A stretch of DNA of 39,371 nt from a virus. The stretch spans positions 1 to 39,371 of IMG/VR virus record IMGVR_UViG_3300010392_000226; one strand, given 5' to 3'. The stretch's first letter is position 1. Every line of letters begins with the position of its first letter. The notes beneath the pieces were generated by a model, which was given only the letters and a program-made list of their open reading frames with translations, was not told where the DNA came from and searched no databases. The position numbers and the translations under genes are program-made. Positions 30,265 to 38,346 of the stretch are shown one piece after another.

Positions 30265-31725
30265 ATGAATATAAAACACGACAGAAAAAAGGCGGGGCTT
30301 TCTCAGAAGGAATTAAGCAAGCTTACAGGCTTAAAGCAATCTTATATATCAATACTAGAAAATGGAAAGGTTACCCCGTCGGCGGGTACGATAAACAAAA
30401 TAGAAACAGCCATAAATGAACGGTCATTAAAATCGAGTCATACCCAGCCGTTAATTACCCCCGAAACAATCCCAGCCGATAAAAATGACGTAATCCATAA
30501 TGAAATAGCACGGTCGGGCGTTAGTACCCCAGGCTTTGCGGTCGACGCGTCGGGCTTTGGCTTGCTTAGCGCTAACGGGTATACTACGCGGGAATATGAA
30601 AGGATAAGGCGATTTACCCCAAAGATTAAAAACGGGCTTAGGATATTAACCGACGCTACTTTTTGGGTCGACGCCGTTATTAGGCCCGACGACGATAACG
30701 ATTATATTAATAACCCTGAGTATGAAGAAAGGGATAAAACACTTACCAAAGTTATAAGCCAAATGTTAAAGACATTCGAGCACGATTACTTACCATTCGA
30801 CCAAGCGGTTAAAAGCTGGTTCCAATATGCGATTACTTGCGGCTATTCAGTGGCCGAAAAGGTTTGGGAAAATGATAACGGACAATGGCGCTTAACAGCC
30901 CTTAAGGTAAAAAAGCCTTGGGACTTCCACCCCTGGGTAGACGAATGGGGTAACCTAGAGGCTTTATTCCATTACCCGACGGGGCAATTTTTACACCCTG
31001 AGCGGTTTTTATTTGCGCCCTGGCCTTTTTTGCATGGCGAAAACTATCTAGGGGTAAGCGAAATAGAGGCCGTACGCCAGGAAGTCGACTTATTCAATAC
31101 TAATAAGGAAGCCCGTAACCGATTCGTACACCGTCAAACCATAGCCCCGTTAGTGCATGAGAGAACCGCCGACGCATCGGGCGACGACGACATTATAGAG
31201 CAAATGGAAAGCGAAAGCGTTTTACACTTGCCCGCCTCACGTAACCCCCAAACCCAGGAAATGCAAAGCAAACATAAGTTTAGCTTAGTAGACGGTCGGG
31301 CTAGTTCGTCACTACTTAGCCAAATGGATAAGGCTATAGAGGAAGACGGCAAAGAAATAACGCGCACGTTGGGGATTCCCGATACTTTAGGCGTAACCGA
31401 TACGCGGGCGGGGTCCTTTGCTTTGGGTAAAGTGCAATTCGATAGCTTTACCGCGCGGCCTGAAAATGCCCAGGCTTGGGTTAGTGCGCATATTCAAAGG
31501 CAAGTTATTAGGGATATTGTAAAATATAATTATCCTAGTTGGCTGGCCGACCCTAATTATTTTATACCACAATATAAATTTGAATTACTCGACGAAGACT
31601 TCCAAAATAAAGTTAGCCAAAGGGTAAGGGAAGAATTCAAAGCGGGCTTAATCGACATAGACGAAGCGCGAAGCGAATTAGGCAAAGTAAGCAAGGAAAC
31701 CGTAGACGAAACCGACGCGGTTTAG
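30265..31725 (+). CDS. Portal protein with N-terminal XRE-type HTH domain
   Basis: One uninterrupted frame of 486 residues. Residues 1-55 form a complete XRE/Cro-type domain: HDRKKAGLSQKELSKLTGLK, then QSYISILENGKVTPSAGTIN. A linker (55-100) follows. The rest (about 105-475) fits the Mu gp29/DUF935 portal type: PFDQAVKSWFQYAITCGYS, VAEKVWE, PERFLFAPWPFLHGENYLG, EARNRFVHRQTIAPLV, TLGVTDTRAGSFALGKVQFD. Portals form the 12-fold ring at one head vertex through which DNA passes. No in-frame start with a ribosome site lies between the two parts; the first later methionine is deep in the portal. A separate promoter and palindrome precede the gene. Portals with DNA-binding domains are not known to me. 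Ends in TAG, with the frame open beyond. Confidence 0.85.
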   Translation: MNIKHDRKKAGLSQKELSKLTGLKQSYISILENGKVTPSAGTINKIETAINERSLKSSHTQPLITPETIPADKNDVIHNEIARSGVSTPGFAVDASGFGLLSANGYTTREYERIRRFTPKIKNGLRILTDATFWVDAVIRPDDDNDYINNPEYEERDKTLTKVISQMLKTFEHDYLPFDQAVKSWFQYAITCGYSVAEKVWENDNGQWRLTALKVKKPWDFHPWVDEWGNLEALFHYPTGQFLHPERFLFAPWPFLHGENYLGVSEIEAVRQEVDLFNTNKEARNRFVHRQTIAPLVHERTADASGDDDIIEQMESESVLHLPASRNPQTQEMQSKHKFSLVDGRASSSLLSQMDKAIEEDGKEITRTLGIPDTLGVTDTRAGSFALGKVQFDSFTARPENAQAWVSAHIQRQVIRDIVKYNYPSWLADPNYFIPQYKFELLDEDFQNKVSQRVREEFKAGLIDIDEARSELGKVSKETVDETDAV

Positions 31726-32127
31726 TCGGGAAAGGGTAGGCGTATAAATGAAGACAGAAAACTAGCCATATATAAAAGGCTATTTCATGAGAACATTAAA
31801 CGACGGGGCAAGCGCGACGAAATAAAGGTAAGTATAACCCTTAACCAATATATAACCCTAATATCTAAGCCGTGTTATTATTGCGGCTTAGAATATAGCT
31901 TAACAGCCCTAGACGTTGTTTACCGATACAAAGGCAAAGGGCCGACGTATGTAACCGATACACATATTAATCACAATGGGATAGACCGAAAGGAAGCTAG
32001 AAAGGGCTACGAGTTCGACAATTGCGCCCCGTGCTGTAAAGATTGCAATATGGCAAAGAACACAAAAACACCCGCCGAGTATATAAAATTCATTCATAGG
32101 GTTTATAAATACAATTTCACCAAGTAA
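31726..32127 (+). CDS. HNH endonuclease in frame behind the portal's amber stop, no standard start codon
   Basis: The frame that follows TAG 31723-31725 stays open for 133 codons to TAA 32125-32127. It encodes KPCYYCGLEYSL, then THINHNGIDRKEARKGYEFD and NCAPCCKDCNMAKN, the zinc cysteines and His-Asn-His core of free-standing phage HNH endonucleases, with a typical helical lead-in (YKRLFHENIKRRGKRDEI). There is no ATG, GTG or TTG before the motif. An ATG at 31748 has a ribosome site (AAAGGG) but is one frame off and stops after five codons. Options: amber readthrough from the portal, a rare start, a frameshift, or a start lost by mutation. It may be a homing nuclease or, as in HK97-like phages, a packaging helper. 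Confidence 0.65.
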   Translation, partial: SGKGRRINEDRKLAIYKRLFHENIKRRGKRDEIKVSITLNQYITLISKPCYYCGLEYSLTALDVVYRYKGKGPTYVTDTHINHNGIDRKEARKGYEFDNCAPCCKDCNMAKNTKTPAEYIKFIHRVYKYNFTK

Positions 32128-32135
32128 AATACACA

Positions 32136-32158
32136 TTTAGTACCATAAAGGTATTAAA
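32136..32158 (+). other. Stem-loop after the HNH frame
   Basis: TTTAGTACC (32136-32144) pairs with GGTATTAAA (32150-32158), with one G-T pair and a five-base loop. It lies nine bases after the HNH stop. No T run follows, so termination is uncertain. The gap 32128-32209 is otherwise AT-rich, with a possible but poor promoter (TATATT at 32187-32192). Confidence 0.45.
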
Positions 32159-32209
32159 TGTTAATATTGTGTATAGGCTTTTCGGGTATATTTAGTTATA
32201 AATATAATT

Positions 32210-33529
32210 ATGTCCGACGAAAAAACCCCTAAAAATAATACATTTACAAGACTTATATTTACTTCGGGGCAACCCCGCGACATGAAACTAAGGGAAGAAA
32301 TTAACGAATTCTTTGGCATCGATGGAAAGGTTGGTTTTTCTGATAACGATGTTAAAGAAATGTTTTTCAATACCCGCCGATTAATGCGAAATAATAACCA
32401 TTTAGTTAACGTAAAAATAGGCCACGACGACGACGACGAAAGACAAAAGGGGCAAGTAACTAAACTAGAGTTAGTTAAAACCCAATTGCCTAGCGGTGTA
32501 ACTGGCAATGGAATAAGGGCAACATTCAAAATGAATGAGCCATTTATTGACGACGTTGAAAACGGGCTTTTCCCTAATGTATCGATCGAATTTGATGACC
32601 AAGCGGTTAACGATAAAGGCGACGATATAGGGCTATTATTAGACGCTTTCGCGCTTTTGGGTACTTCCCAGCCCGCCATTATGCACTTACCGACGGGCTT
32701 AGCTAAGCAATATTCTAAATTAAAACAATTTCAAGCAACCCGTAAAAATGAGACTTTTTCCAAGTCAAAATTAAAATTACTGAGAGGTAAAAAGAGCATG
32801 TTTTTTAATAAGCGTGAAAAAGCAGAAAAGGAACGCATAACCGCCGAAGATTACGACGCTATGCGCGAAATTTCTAGCTCAATAGAAAACGCCGCCGACT
32901 CTATTAAAGAGAAAGCGGGCGCCGACGTATCCGAAGAACTTGACGCTTTAGATATAGCGGCTAGTAAAATTAGAGAGCTGGCCGACAAGGGCCAAGAAAT
33001 CGAAAGCGACGACGAAGCCGACGAGTCTAAGGAACAATCCAAAGACGAAGCCGACGACGAGCGCGCCGACGATAACCCAAAGGATAAAGAGGAAGACGAC
33101 GAAATGGACGAAAGAGGACTTTTACAAAAAGAAATCAATGATTTACGAAAAGACCTTAAGCGCGAAAGACTCGAAAAGGAACAAATTCGAACGGCTGAGA
33201 AAAAAGCAAAAGCCGACGAAGTTTTTAACGACTTACACGCTAAAGAGTGCGTTTTAGCTGAGGATCGCGAATTGTTTGACACAATCGCAAACGCTCACGG
33301 GCTAGACCGCGCTAGGGATAACTTTTTAAGATCTACAAAAGCAACCCCAGCAACGGGCGACGCTTTAACAAATAGCGATGACACTAAAGGAACCGATAAA
33401 AACGATACGGCTTTATTTGAAAAAATGAAACTAGGGTATAGTCGTTCCCTTAATGTATCCGATGACGTGGCCGAAAAAATGGCAACCGAAGCGGTTAAAG
33501 CTCAAAAAAGATTACAGGGGGCTAAATAA
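32210..33529 (+). CDS. Head maturation protease fused to scaffold (Mu gpI-like)
   Basis: This protein has 439 residues. Residues 45-170 have the protease pattern of Mu gpI-type enzymes: NNNHLVNVKIGHDDDDE with the probable catalytic His, GIRATFKMNEPFIDDVENG, and LFPNVSIEFDD with the serine. Residues 210-345 are acidic and lysine-rich coiled coil (ESDDEADESKEQSKDEADDE, then DERGLLQKEINDLRKDLKRE), a scaffold that is normally cut and lost. The C-terminal tail (SRSLNVSDDVAEKMATEAVK) may bind the capsid protein. The ATG has no convincing ribosome site, so the start could lie elsewhere, although the N-terminal residues look genuine. Confidence 0.8.
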   Translation: MSDEKTPKNNTFTRLIFTSGQPRDMKLREEINEFFGIDGKVGFSDNDVKEMFFNTRRLMRNNNHLVNVKIGHDDDDERQKGQVTKLELVKTQLPSGVTGNGIRATFKMNEPFIDDVENGLFPNVSIEFDDQAVNDKGDDIGLLLDAFALLGTSQPAIMHLPTGLAKQYSKLKQFQATRKNETFSKSKLKLLRGKKSMFFNKREKAEKERITAEDYDAMREISSSIENAADSIKEKAGADVSEELDALDIAASKIRELADKGQEIESDDEADESKEQSKDEADDERADDNPKDKEEDDEMDERGLLQKEINDLRKDLKRERLEKEQIRTAEKKAKADEVFNDLHAKECVLAEDRELFDTIANAHGLDRARDNFLRSTKATPATGDALTNSDDTKGTDKNDTALFEKMKLGYSRSLNVSDDVAEKMATEAVKAQKRLQGAK

Positions 33530-33951
33530 TGGCACTAACAGCAAATAGAAAACGAACCAAAGTAGACGGCGAAAGTAAGATTTTTACCCGAAATTTTGAC
33601 GTACCCGCCAGCACTGAAATTTTTCAAGGTGGCGTTTACTTTGTAGACGCTTCAACGGGGGCACTTAAAAAAACTTCTAACGGTACTACCGATTTATGTG
33701 TAGGCATAGCCTTTAATCACTATAACAACGCCGTAGCGTCGGCCACAACTGACAAGCCCGTTACTATTGAATGGGGTCAGGAAGAAGACGTAACGATTAC
33801 AGGCGTAGCGGCTACCGACGTAGGTAAGCCCGTATATAGTGCGGCTGACGATAGTTTTACTTTGTCGCCTACTTCGGCCGTTAGGGTTGGGGTCGTTACT
33901 CAGTATGTAACTACAAATACCGCAACGGTCAGAATTGACCCAATAGCATAG
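33529..33951 (+). CDS. Putative head decoration protein
   Basis: This 140-residue beta-rich protein contains VPASTEIFQGGVYFVDASTG and repeated Thr/Val strands (VTIEWGQEEDVTITGVAATD). Placed between the protease-scaffold and the major capsid gene, where phages keep the decoration or cement protein. Its ATG overlaps the protease stop (TAATG) and AGGGGG lies upstream. Name by position and composition; no specific family is recognised. Confidence 0.65.
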   Translation: MALTANRKRTKVDGESKIFTRNFDVPASTEIFQGGVYFVDASTGALKKTSNGTTDLCVGIAFNHYNNAVASATTDKPVTIEWGQEEDVTITGVAATDVGKPVYSAADDSFTLSPTSAVRVGVVTQYVTTNTATVRIDPIA

Positions 33952-33963
33952 GAGTAAAATAAA

Positions 33964-34902
33964 ATGGCGATAAATTTAACTAACCAACAAATAAACGAAT
34001 TATACCTTAAGGTTAGCGGCGCGATTGACTACAAATATAACGAAATATTTGACATGGCTAACGCGACTAATAATCTTAGAGATATGACAATGGCCGAAAC
34101 GACTGACCAAGATAAGGTAGACTTGCCTTTTATGGAAAGCGTCGTAGGGCTGAGCGAAGGGGCTAAACACAACCCTATTAAAATACGTACACTTTTAGGC
34201 GGTACTCATGAGATTCCCGTAAAGAAATGGGAAGACGGCTTCGAAGTATCCAAGCACGATGTAAAAGCCGACCGTTTGGGGCAAATTATGGCGCGGGCTA
34301 TGGACTTAGGAAGTGGGGCCGCGTTATTGCAAAGGGATTTAATACTCGAATCTTTAAGAAGTGGGGATACGTCTAGCTTTTTAATGTATGACGGCGAGAA
34401 TCTTTTCGCTAACGCACACCCAAAAGGCGGTACTACGTTCGACAACTTACAAGCGGGCGTATTAAACGCAACTAACTTGCAAGCTATGCGCGTTATTATG
34501 ATGCGTTTTCCATCGGACGCGGGCGCGGCTAGACCGTTGAATATTATGCCTAATAAGCTAATTGTGCCCCCTGACTTGGAAAAAACCGCTTTGGAATTTG
34601 TTAATAATACTTATGTCCCTGGCGGCTCAGGTGAGGCCGATAACTTCTTTAAGGGAATTATGGAAGTGATCGTAGCGCCTGAATTAACCGACGTAGACGA
34701 CTGGTATTTAGTATTCAGTAATGCTAACGTTAAGCCTTATATTCATTTATCAAAGGAAGGGTTTAGCCCTTATTCAATTGATATTGAAGGCGACGTAGCG
34801 GGTACTGACGCGTACAAACATGAAAAATTAATCTTTACGGGTTCAACGTATGAAAACGTATACCCAACAAGGCCCGAATTTTTCTTAAAAGTAGCTAACT
34901 AA
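33964..34902 (+). CDS. Major capsid protein (Mu gpT-like)
   Basis: This protein has 312 residues. The pattern MTMAETTDQDKVDLPFMESV near the start, KKWEDGFEVSKHDVKADRLG, and YDGENLFANAHPKGGTTFDN (about 135-155) is characteristic of Mu-type major head subunits with the HK97 fold. It ends with strand-rich VYPTRPEFFLKVAN. It should form the icosahedral shell with the protein encoded at 33529. A strong AGGAG site precedes the ATG, as expected for the most abundant protein. A stem-loop follows the stop. Confidence 0.88.
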   Translation: MAINLTNQQINELYLKVSGAIDYKYNEIFDMANATNNLRDMTMAETTDQDKVDLPFMESVVGLSEGAKHNPIKIRTLLGGTHEIPVKKWEDGFEVSKHDVKADRLGQIMARAMDLGSGAALLQRDLILESLRSGDTSSFLMYDGENLFANAHPKGGTTFDNLQAGVLNATNLQAMRVIMMRFPSDAGAARPLNIMPNKLIVPPDLEKTALEFVNNTYVPGGSGEADNFFKGIMEVIVAPELTDVDDWYLVFSNANVKPYIHLSKEGFSPYSIDIEGDVAGTDAYKHEKLIFTGSTYENVYPTRPEFFLKVAN

Positions 34903-34916
34903 AAAGCAAAATAAAA

Positions 34917-34936
34917 GGGGCGTGCAAAAGCGCCCC
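34917..34936 (+). other. Stem-loop after the major capsid gene
   Basis: GGGGCG (34917-34922) pairs perfectly with CGCCCC (34931-34936) around an eight-base loop. No T run follows, so it is more likely an mRNA-stabilising or processing hairpin than a terminator. Similar stems follow the tail genes at 37728 and 38294. Confidence 0.6.
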
Positions 34937-34955
34937 ACAATCAAAGGATTTAATA

Positions 34956-35300
34956 ATGGACATTGATATAAAAATCTATCCTAAACCCGAAAGTAATCAA
35001 TTTTTAATGATAGCGGCTAAGGCTAACTCGAACGGCCTACACCCCTACGGCTTAATGCTTAAAGATAAGCCTAATAAAGTACCCGTATATTTTGAAGGGA
35101 CTGAAGATGAAGCCTTTAAGCACGCCGATAAAGGCGCGGTTTTAGGTAAAAGGGTATTGGATAAGCGTACGCAATACGAAATTTACAAAGCTAAGGCAGC
35201 TAACCAACTTTCAAGCGTTGGAATGGTTTTAGACGCTAAAGAATACGAAGCTATCGCAAGCGGGAAACCTAATAAGGCCCCAAAAAGTAAGGATAATTAA
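34956..35300 (+). CDS. Hypothetical head protein
   Basis: This 114-residue protein is lysine-rich at the C-terminus (ASGKPNKAPKSKDN). The N-terminal half is beta-rich (IKIYPKPESNQFLMIAAKAN). It lies just after the capsid gene and before the connector genes and has an AAGGATTTAATAATG start context that recurs elsewhere in the genome. A small head or head-tail joining protein is likely by position only. Confidence 0.6.
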   Translation: MDIDIKIYPKPESNQFLMIAAKANSNGLHPYGLMLKDKPNKVPVYFEGTEDEAFKHADKGAVLGKRVLDKRTQYEIYKAKAANQLSSVGMVLDAKEYEAIASGKPNKAPKSKDN

Positions 35301-35303
35301 GCA

Positions 35304-35570
35304 ATGACTAGCGACTATAAAAAGCTTAGAGACAACGAAATTAAACGGGTAGGCATTAAAGCACAGACCGAAGCCGAAAAGGTAATCGAAAAACGCGAAG
35401 AAATGGCAACCGTTAAAGTATACGACGACGCGGGCAAAGTTATAGACGCTAAAAAAGACATTGCAGAAAAATACATTAAGCGGGGTAAATGGTCTAAAAG
35501 GATTTTAACATTTACTTACCAAAGCGAAGCATATCAAAATAATTACGATTTGATAGACTGGGGTAAATAA
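35304..35570 (+). CDS. Hypothetical head or neck protein
   Basis: This 88-residue highly charged protein has an N-terminal helix (KAQTEAEKVIEKREEMATVK) and a strand-rich end (WSKRILTFTYQSEAY). Its stop overlaps the next ATG (TAATG), so it is translated with the connector gene. No family is recognised; its size and place suggest a neck-associated factor. Confidence 0.6.
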   Translation: MTSDYKKLRDNEIKRVGIKAQTEAEKVIEKREEMATVKVYDDAGKVIDAKKDIAEKYIKRGKWSKRILTFTYQSEAYQNNYDLIDWGK

Positions 35571-36034
35571 TGGCCGATAAATGGACAACTCAAAGTTTAG
35601 TTATTGACCAAGCCCCAGGCTTTTTGAATGACTCTGAATTAGGCGTTATAGATAGCAATCGGTTCGATAGACATATAGAGGAAGCTACTTTAATGGTTAA
35701 GCATGACCTTAAAAGTATCTTTGATTTAAGCCTATTCCCTGACCCTGTATATGTTAGCATTATGGAAATTGTAGCCATTAGAACGGCTATTATTATGTTA
35801 CAAAAATACCAGCTAGGCGACCAAAAGCAATTAGATTATTTATGGGCTGAATATAATCGGTGGCTAAGCTTAGCGGCTCAGGGCTGTTTACTTGACGACT
35901 TAGATAATGTTATTGATGTTATCGGGGGCGTTACCAATATTAAAATTAAGCCAGGATTACCTACGCCTATCGAAGAGGTATATGGAAACGGCCCGCGTAT
36001 TGGATACACTGGCATAGTAACGAGCACTAATTAA
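35570..36034 (+). CDS. Putative head-tail connector (Mu gp36-like)
   Basis: This 154-residue helical protein has RFDRHIEEATLMVKHDLKSI and IVAIRTAIIMLQKYQLGDQK, then WAEYNRWLSLAAQGCL, like the adaptor proteins (gp6/gp15/gp36-like) that dock under the portal. The C-terminal 40 residues are extended and Gly/Pro-rich. Position between capsid and virion morphogenesis genes supports the role. The family call is moderate. Confidence 0.6.
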   Translation: MADKWTTQSLVIDQAPGFLNDSELGVIDSNRFDRHIEEATLMVKHDLKSIFDLSLFPDPVYVSIMEIVAIRTAIIMLQKYQLGDQKQLDYLWAEYNRWLSLAAQGCLLDDLDNVIDVIGGVTNIKIKPGLPTPIEEVYGNGPRIGYTGIVTSTN

Positions 36035-36035
36035 T

Positions 36036-36557
36036 ATGAGTTTCAAAATAGGATTTAACGAAAGCGACTTAAACAGCGTTATAGCCTTTTTTGAATCTGA
36101 TATTAAGGAAAGCACAGAAAAGGGCTTAAAAAAAGCTTCGGAGTTAATACCTGGGTTTATTCAGGATAATATTAATAGTTACGGGGCAAACCGCGATGAG
36201 GGCGAATGGGAAAGCGTGCCCGTTTTTTGGCTAAGGGTGCGGGAAACATGGCCCGACCCTGAAATAGTAAGCGGTTTTTTAACAGGGCCGCAAAGCCTTT
36301 ATTTAAGTAGCCATATTAGCGGGGCTGATAAGCCACCGTTAAGGGATACGGACGCGCTTTATAATAGTTTCCAATTGTTAGAAACGGCTGAGAATAACGA
36401 CGGCTTTGAATTTGTAACGGGTAGCCGCTTAGATTATGGACAAACCCAAAACGAAGGCGGCTTAGATAATAGGGACAGGGAACACATGTTTTTAGTCGTC
36501 GGCGAGCATACTGACGCTATAGACGAAACTTTTGAAAAGGGCTTTGATAGTGCATAA
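36036..36557 (+). CDS. Virion morphogenesis / tail completion protein (Mu gpG-like)
   Basis: This 173-residue protein contains KPPLRDTDALYNSFQL, then FVTGSRLDYGQTQNEGG (about 105-150), the pattern of Mu gpG/HK97 gp10-type completion proteins (PPL-DTG-L-S then VG-YA-HQ-GG). The N-terminal half is helical. It probably closes the neck or the tail end during joining. An unusual acidic patch follows the core (LDNRDREHMFLVVGEH). Confidence 0.75.
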   Translation: MSFKIGFNESDLNSVIAFFESDIKESTEKGLKKASELIPGFIQDNINSYGANRDEGEWESVPVFWLRVRETWPDPEIVSGFLTGPQSLYLSSHISGADKPPLRDTDALYNSFQLLETAENNDGFEFVTGSRLDYGQTQNEGGLDNRDREHMFLVVGEHTDAIDETFEKGFDSA

Positions 36558-37077
36558 TTTATTAAATGGGTTAAAGGCCCTTATAGCCGACGAATTATTA
36601 AGTAAGACAAGCCGCCCGACTGAGCTAAAGCCCTTAGAGACTTGCGAAGTAAGGCCCGATGGTTGGATAGCTTATAATTATAATTCGATTAAATACCCCG
36701 CTTGTTTTATTTGGTCTTTAGGTGGTGATGAAATTGAAGGGCGCGAAACTGATTCGAGCCAAGAAAATCTTAGGGTAATGGTAAAGTTATTATTTAGATC
36801 GACTAAGGCCGATATAAGCTGGGGCAATGATAAATTTAGTCCCTTTGCAATTTATGAAAAGGTATACGATTTATTAAGAAAGGATAAACAGGTTAATCAA
36901 ACGGTGGACGGGTTAAAACTACCAATTACATTCAAGGACTTTGATGTCCGCCCTAATAAACAATCCTTTCAATTTTACGGCGTAGGCCGTGAATTTAGGC
37001 TAGAATATATAAGGGAGTATCGGGAATTCGCTGGATGGCGTAATAACGATACTGAAATAAGGCCAGGTTTTCAATAA
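36550..37077 (+). CDS. Putative tail terminator or minor tail protein
   Basis: This protein has 175 residues from GTG 36550, chosen because AAAAGGG lies eight bases upstream; an earlier in-frame TTG at 36532 is inside the previous gene. Mixed alpha/beta (FSPFAIYEKVYDLLRKDKQV, then FQFYGVGREFRLEYIREYRE), similar in plan to gpU-type tail terminators. It comes directly before the tail tube candidate, the normal place for a terminator. Confidence 0.55.
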   Translation: MHNLLNGLKALIADELLSKTSRPTELKPLETCEVRPDGWIAYNYNSIKYPACFIWSLGGDEIEGRETDSSQENLRVMVKLLFRSTKADISWGNDKFSPFAIYEKVYDLLRKDKQVNQTVDGLKLPITFKDFDVRPNKQSFQFYGVGREFRLEYIREYREFAGWRNNDTEIRPGFQ

Positions 37078-37100
37078 TATTATTTAAGAGGTAAAACATT

Positions 37101-37703
37101 ATGGCAGTAAATAAAAGTAATTTATGGCTAAAGGGCGGTATTACGTCGCTAGGGTCGTGGGCAAGCCCCGAAACTATCGGAACTGACGCGGCTTTTCCTA
37201 GCTCTAAGTTTACAGGGTCGGTATTAGGCTCTATTAAACGGGGTACTCAGGTTATTAACCTACCCGCCGAGTATGTACGCGCTGAAGTTACAACCCCCGC
37301 GAAACTGTTTAGAACTGACCCTATTAGGTTAGGCTTTACAATTGAGGGCGACGTATATGAATTCGATAGCACTACGCTAGGAACGCTATTCAACCTTAAC
37401 ACACAAGCAAGCTACGCGGTAACTACGCCGAGTGCTAAAACAATCGACTTGCACCACATTGGATCTGACGCCCCAGTTTTAACCGAACAAGGGTTATTAA
37501 TCCAAAGTACATTAGTCGACGGGCGCGACGCTGAGATCGCTATGTACGCGGGTCTACTTAAACCCGAAGACCGAGCGGTTAACTTGTCGGGCGACGATTA
37601 CGCGGTTGTTAGGCTTATGGCTGAGGCAACCCCCGATAGTGGCTTTACTACGTTAGCCCAGGATCAAAAGAACTACGGTTATATCATGATCGATAGAACC
37701 TAA
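37101..37703 (+). CDS. Putative major tail tube protein
   Basis: This 200-residue beta-rich protein starts MAVNKSNLWLKGGI and has long alternating strands (PIRLGFTIEGDVYEFDS, IDLHHIGSDAPVLTEQG), acidic overall, with no membrane segment. AGAGG precedes the ATG. Position after the terminator-like gene and before the chaperones, and a following stem-loop as for the capsid gene, fit a highly made tail tube protein. The gene at 37767 is the other candidate. Confidence 0.6.
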   Translation: MAVNKSNLWLKGGITSLGSWASPETIGTDAAFPSSKFTGSVLGSIKRGTQVINLPAEYVRAEVTTPAKLFRTDPIRLGFTIEGDVYEFDSTTLGTLFNLNTQASYAVTTPSAKTIDLHHIGSDAPVLTEQGLLIQSTLVDGRDAEIAMYAGLLKPEDRAVNLSGDDYAVVRLMAEATPDSGFTTLAQDQKNYGYIMIDRT

Positions 37704-37727
37704 AACCTAAGATACAAAAATTAAAAA

Positions 37728-37748
37728 GGGGTCGTTAATAGCGGCCCC
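37728..37748 (+). other. Stem-loop after the tail tube gene
   Basis: GGGGTCG (37728-37734) pairs with CGGCCCC (37742-37748), with one T-G pair and a seven-base loop. No T run follows. It lies 25 bases after the stop at 37703 and before AGAGG of the next gene. Confidence 0.55.
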
Positions 37749-37766
37749 GATAAAGAGGTAATAATT

Positions 37767-38249
37767 ATGGCGGCTATTATAGCAACTGACTTAGAAGAAG
37801 CTTTTGGGATAGGCGGCGCGTCCACTCCTTACAGTGGGGCCGACGATCGGCCACTATTTGAGGCGGGGCAAGTCGTTTTTAACTTAGGCGACTTCCCAGC
37901 GTCGGCGGCGGCTGATAATATGAATATAGATCATAAAAGTTATACTATCGTTGACGTTGTGGTTATACCACAAACCGAAGGCGGCGTAACTAAGTTTATG
38001 GACCAAACGCTTACTTTCGCAACGTCGGCGGTAAGTGACTCAGGGAGTACAACCCGAAGCGTATTAGGTTGGGCGCATACAACAAGCCCAGCCGCTACGA
38101 CAACGGCTACGACTGCCTCTAGTCCTTGGTTTTACAACGTACAAGACGAAGAGGGTAACATTATTCGTAATGTCCATCAAATGCAATTAACTAACCAAGC
38201 TGGTATTGAAACATATATTGCGGCTGAGATTGCGGGGTGGTGGGCGTAA
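37767..38249 (+). CDS. Tail structural protein
   Basis: This 160-residue protein is rich in Ala, Thr and Ser with a Thr-rich loop (TTSPAATTTATTASSPW) and strands on both sides (YTIVDVVVIPQTEGGVTKFM, VHQMQLTNQAGIETYIAAEI). Composition and place suggest a virion protein, perhaps the second tail tube or tail assembly protein. The TAA is followed by a stem-loop. No family is recognised. Confidence 0.55.
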   Translation: MAAIIATDLEEAFGIGGASTPYSGADDRPLFEAGQVVFNLGDFPASAAADNMNIDHKSYTIVDVVVIPQTEGGVTKFMDQTLTFATSAVSDSGSTTRSVLGWAHTTSPAATTTATTASSPWFYNVQDEEGNIIRNVHQMQLTNQAGIETYIAAEIAGWWA

Positions 38250-38293
38250 TACTGATTATTTAGTAAATTAACCCACAAAACACCAAACCAACG

Positions 38294-38323
38294 GGGCGGC
38301 CTTCTTACCATCGGGGGCCGTCC
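38294..38323 (+). other. Stem-loop before the glycosyltransferase-like gene
   Basis: GGGCGGCC (38294-38301) pairs with GGCCGTCC (38316-38323), eight pairs with one G-T, loop of 14 bases. No T run. The rest of 38250-38346 contains only the AAGGATTTAATAAA ribosome site of the gene at 38347. Confidence 0.55.
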
Positions 38324-38346
38324 TTATACAAAAAGGATTTAATAAA

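Noticed and set aside
31723-31725. Genome-wide recoding of TAG to an amino acid
   Set aside because: TAG ends ssb directly after the conserved DIPF tip and also ends several other genes with tight neighbours, so it is a normal stop; only local readthrough remains possible.
32161-32679. 172-codon minus-strand frame overlapping the protease gene
   Set aside because: The plus strand encodes a recognisable protease there; the reverse product is serine- and proline-rich without any motif.
32851-33282. Serine-rich minus-strand frame of 143 codons
   Set aside because: It is the reverse reading of the acidic scaffold part of the protease gene (GAC/GAA codons read as TCG/TTC).
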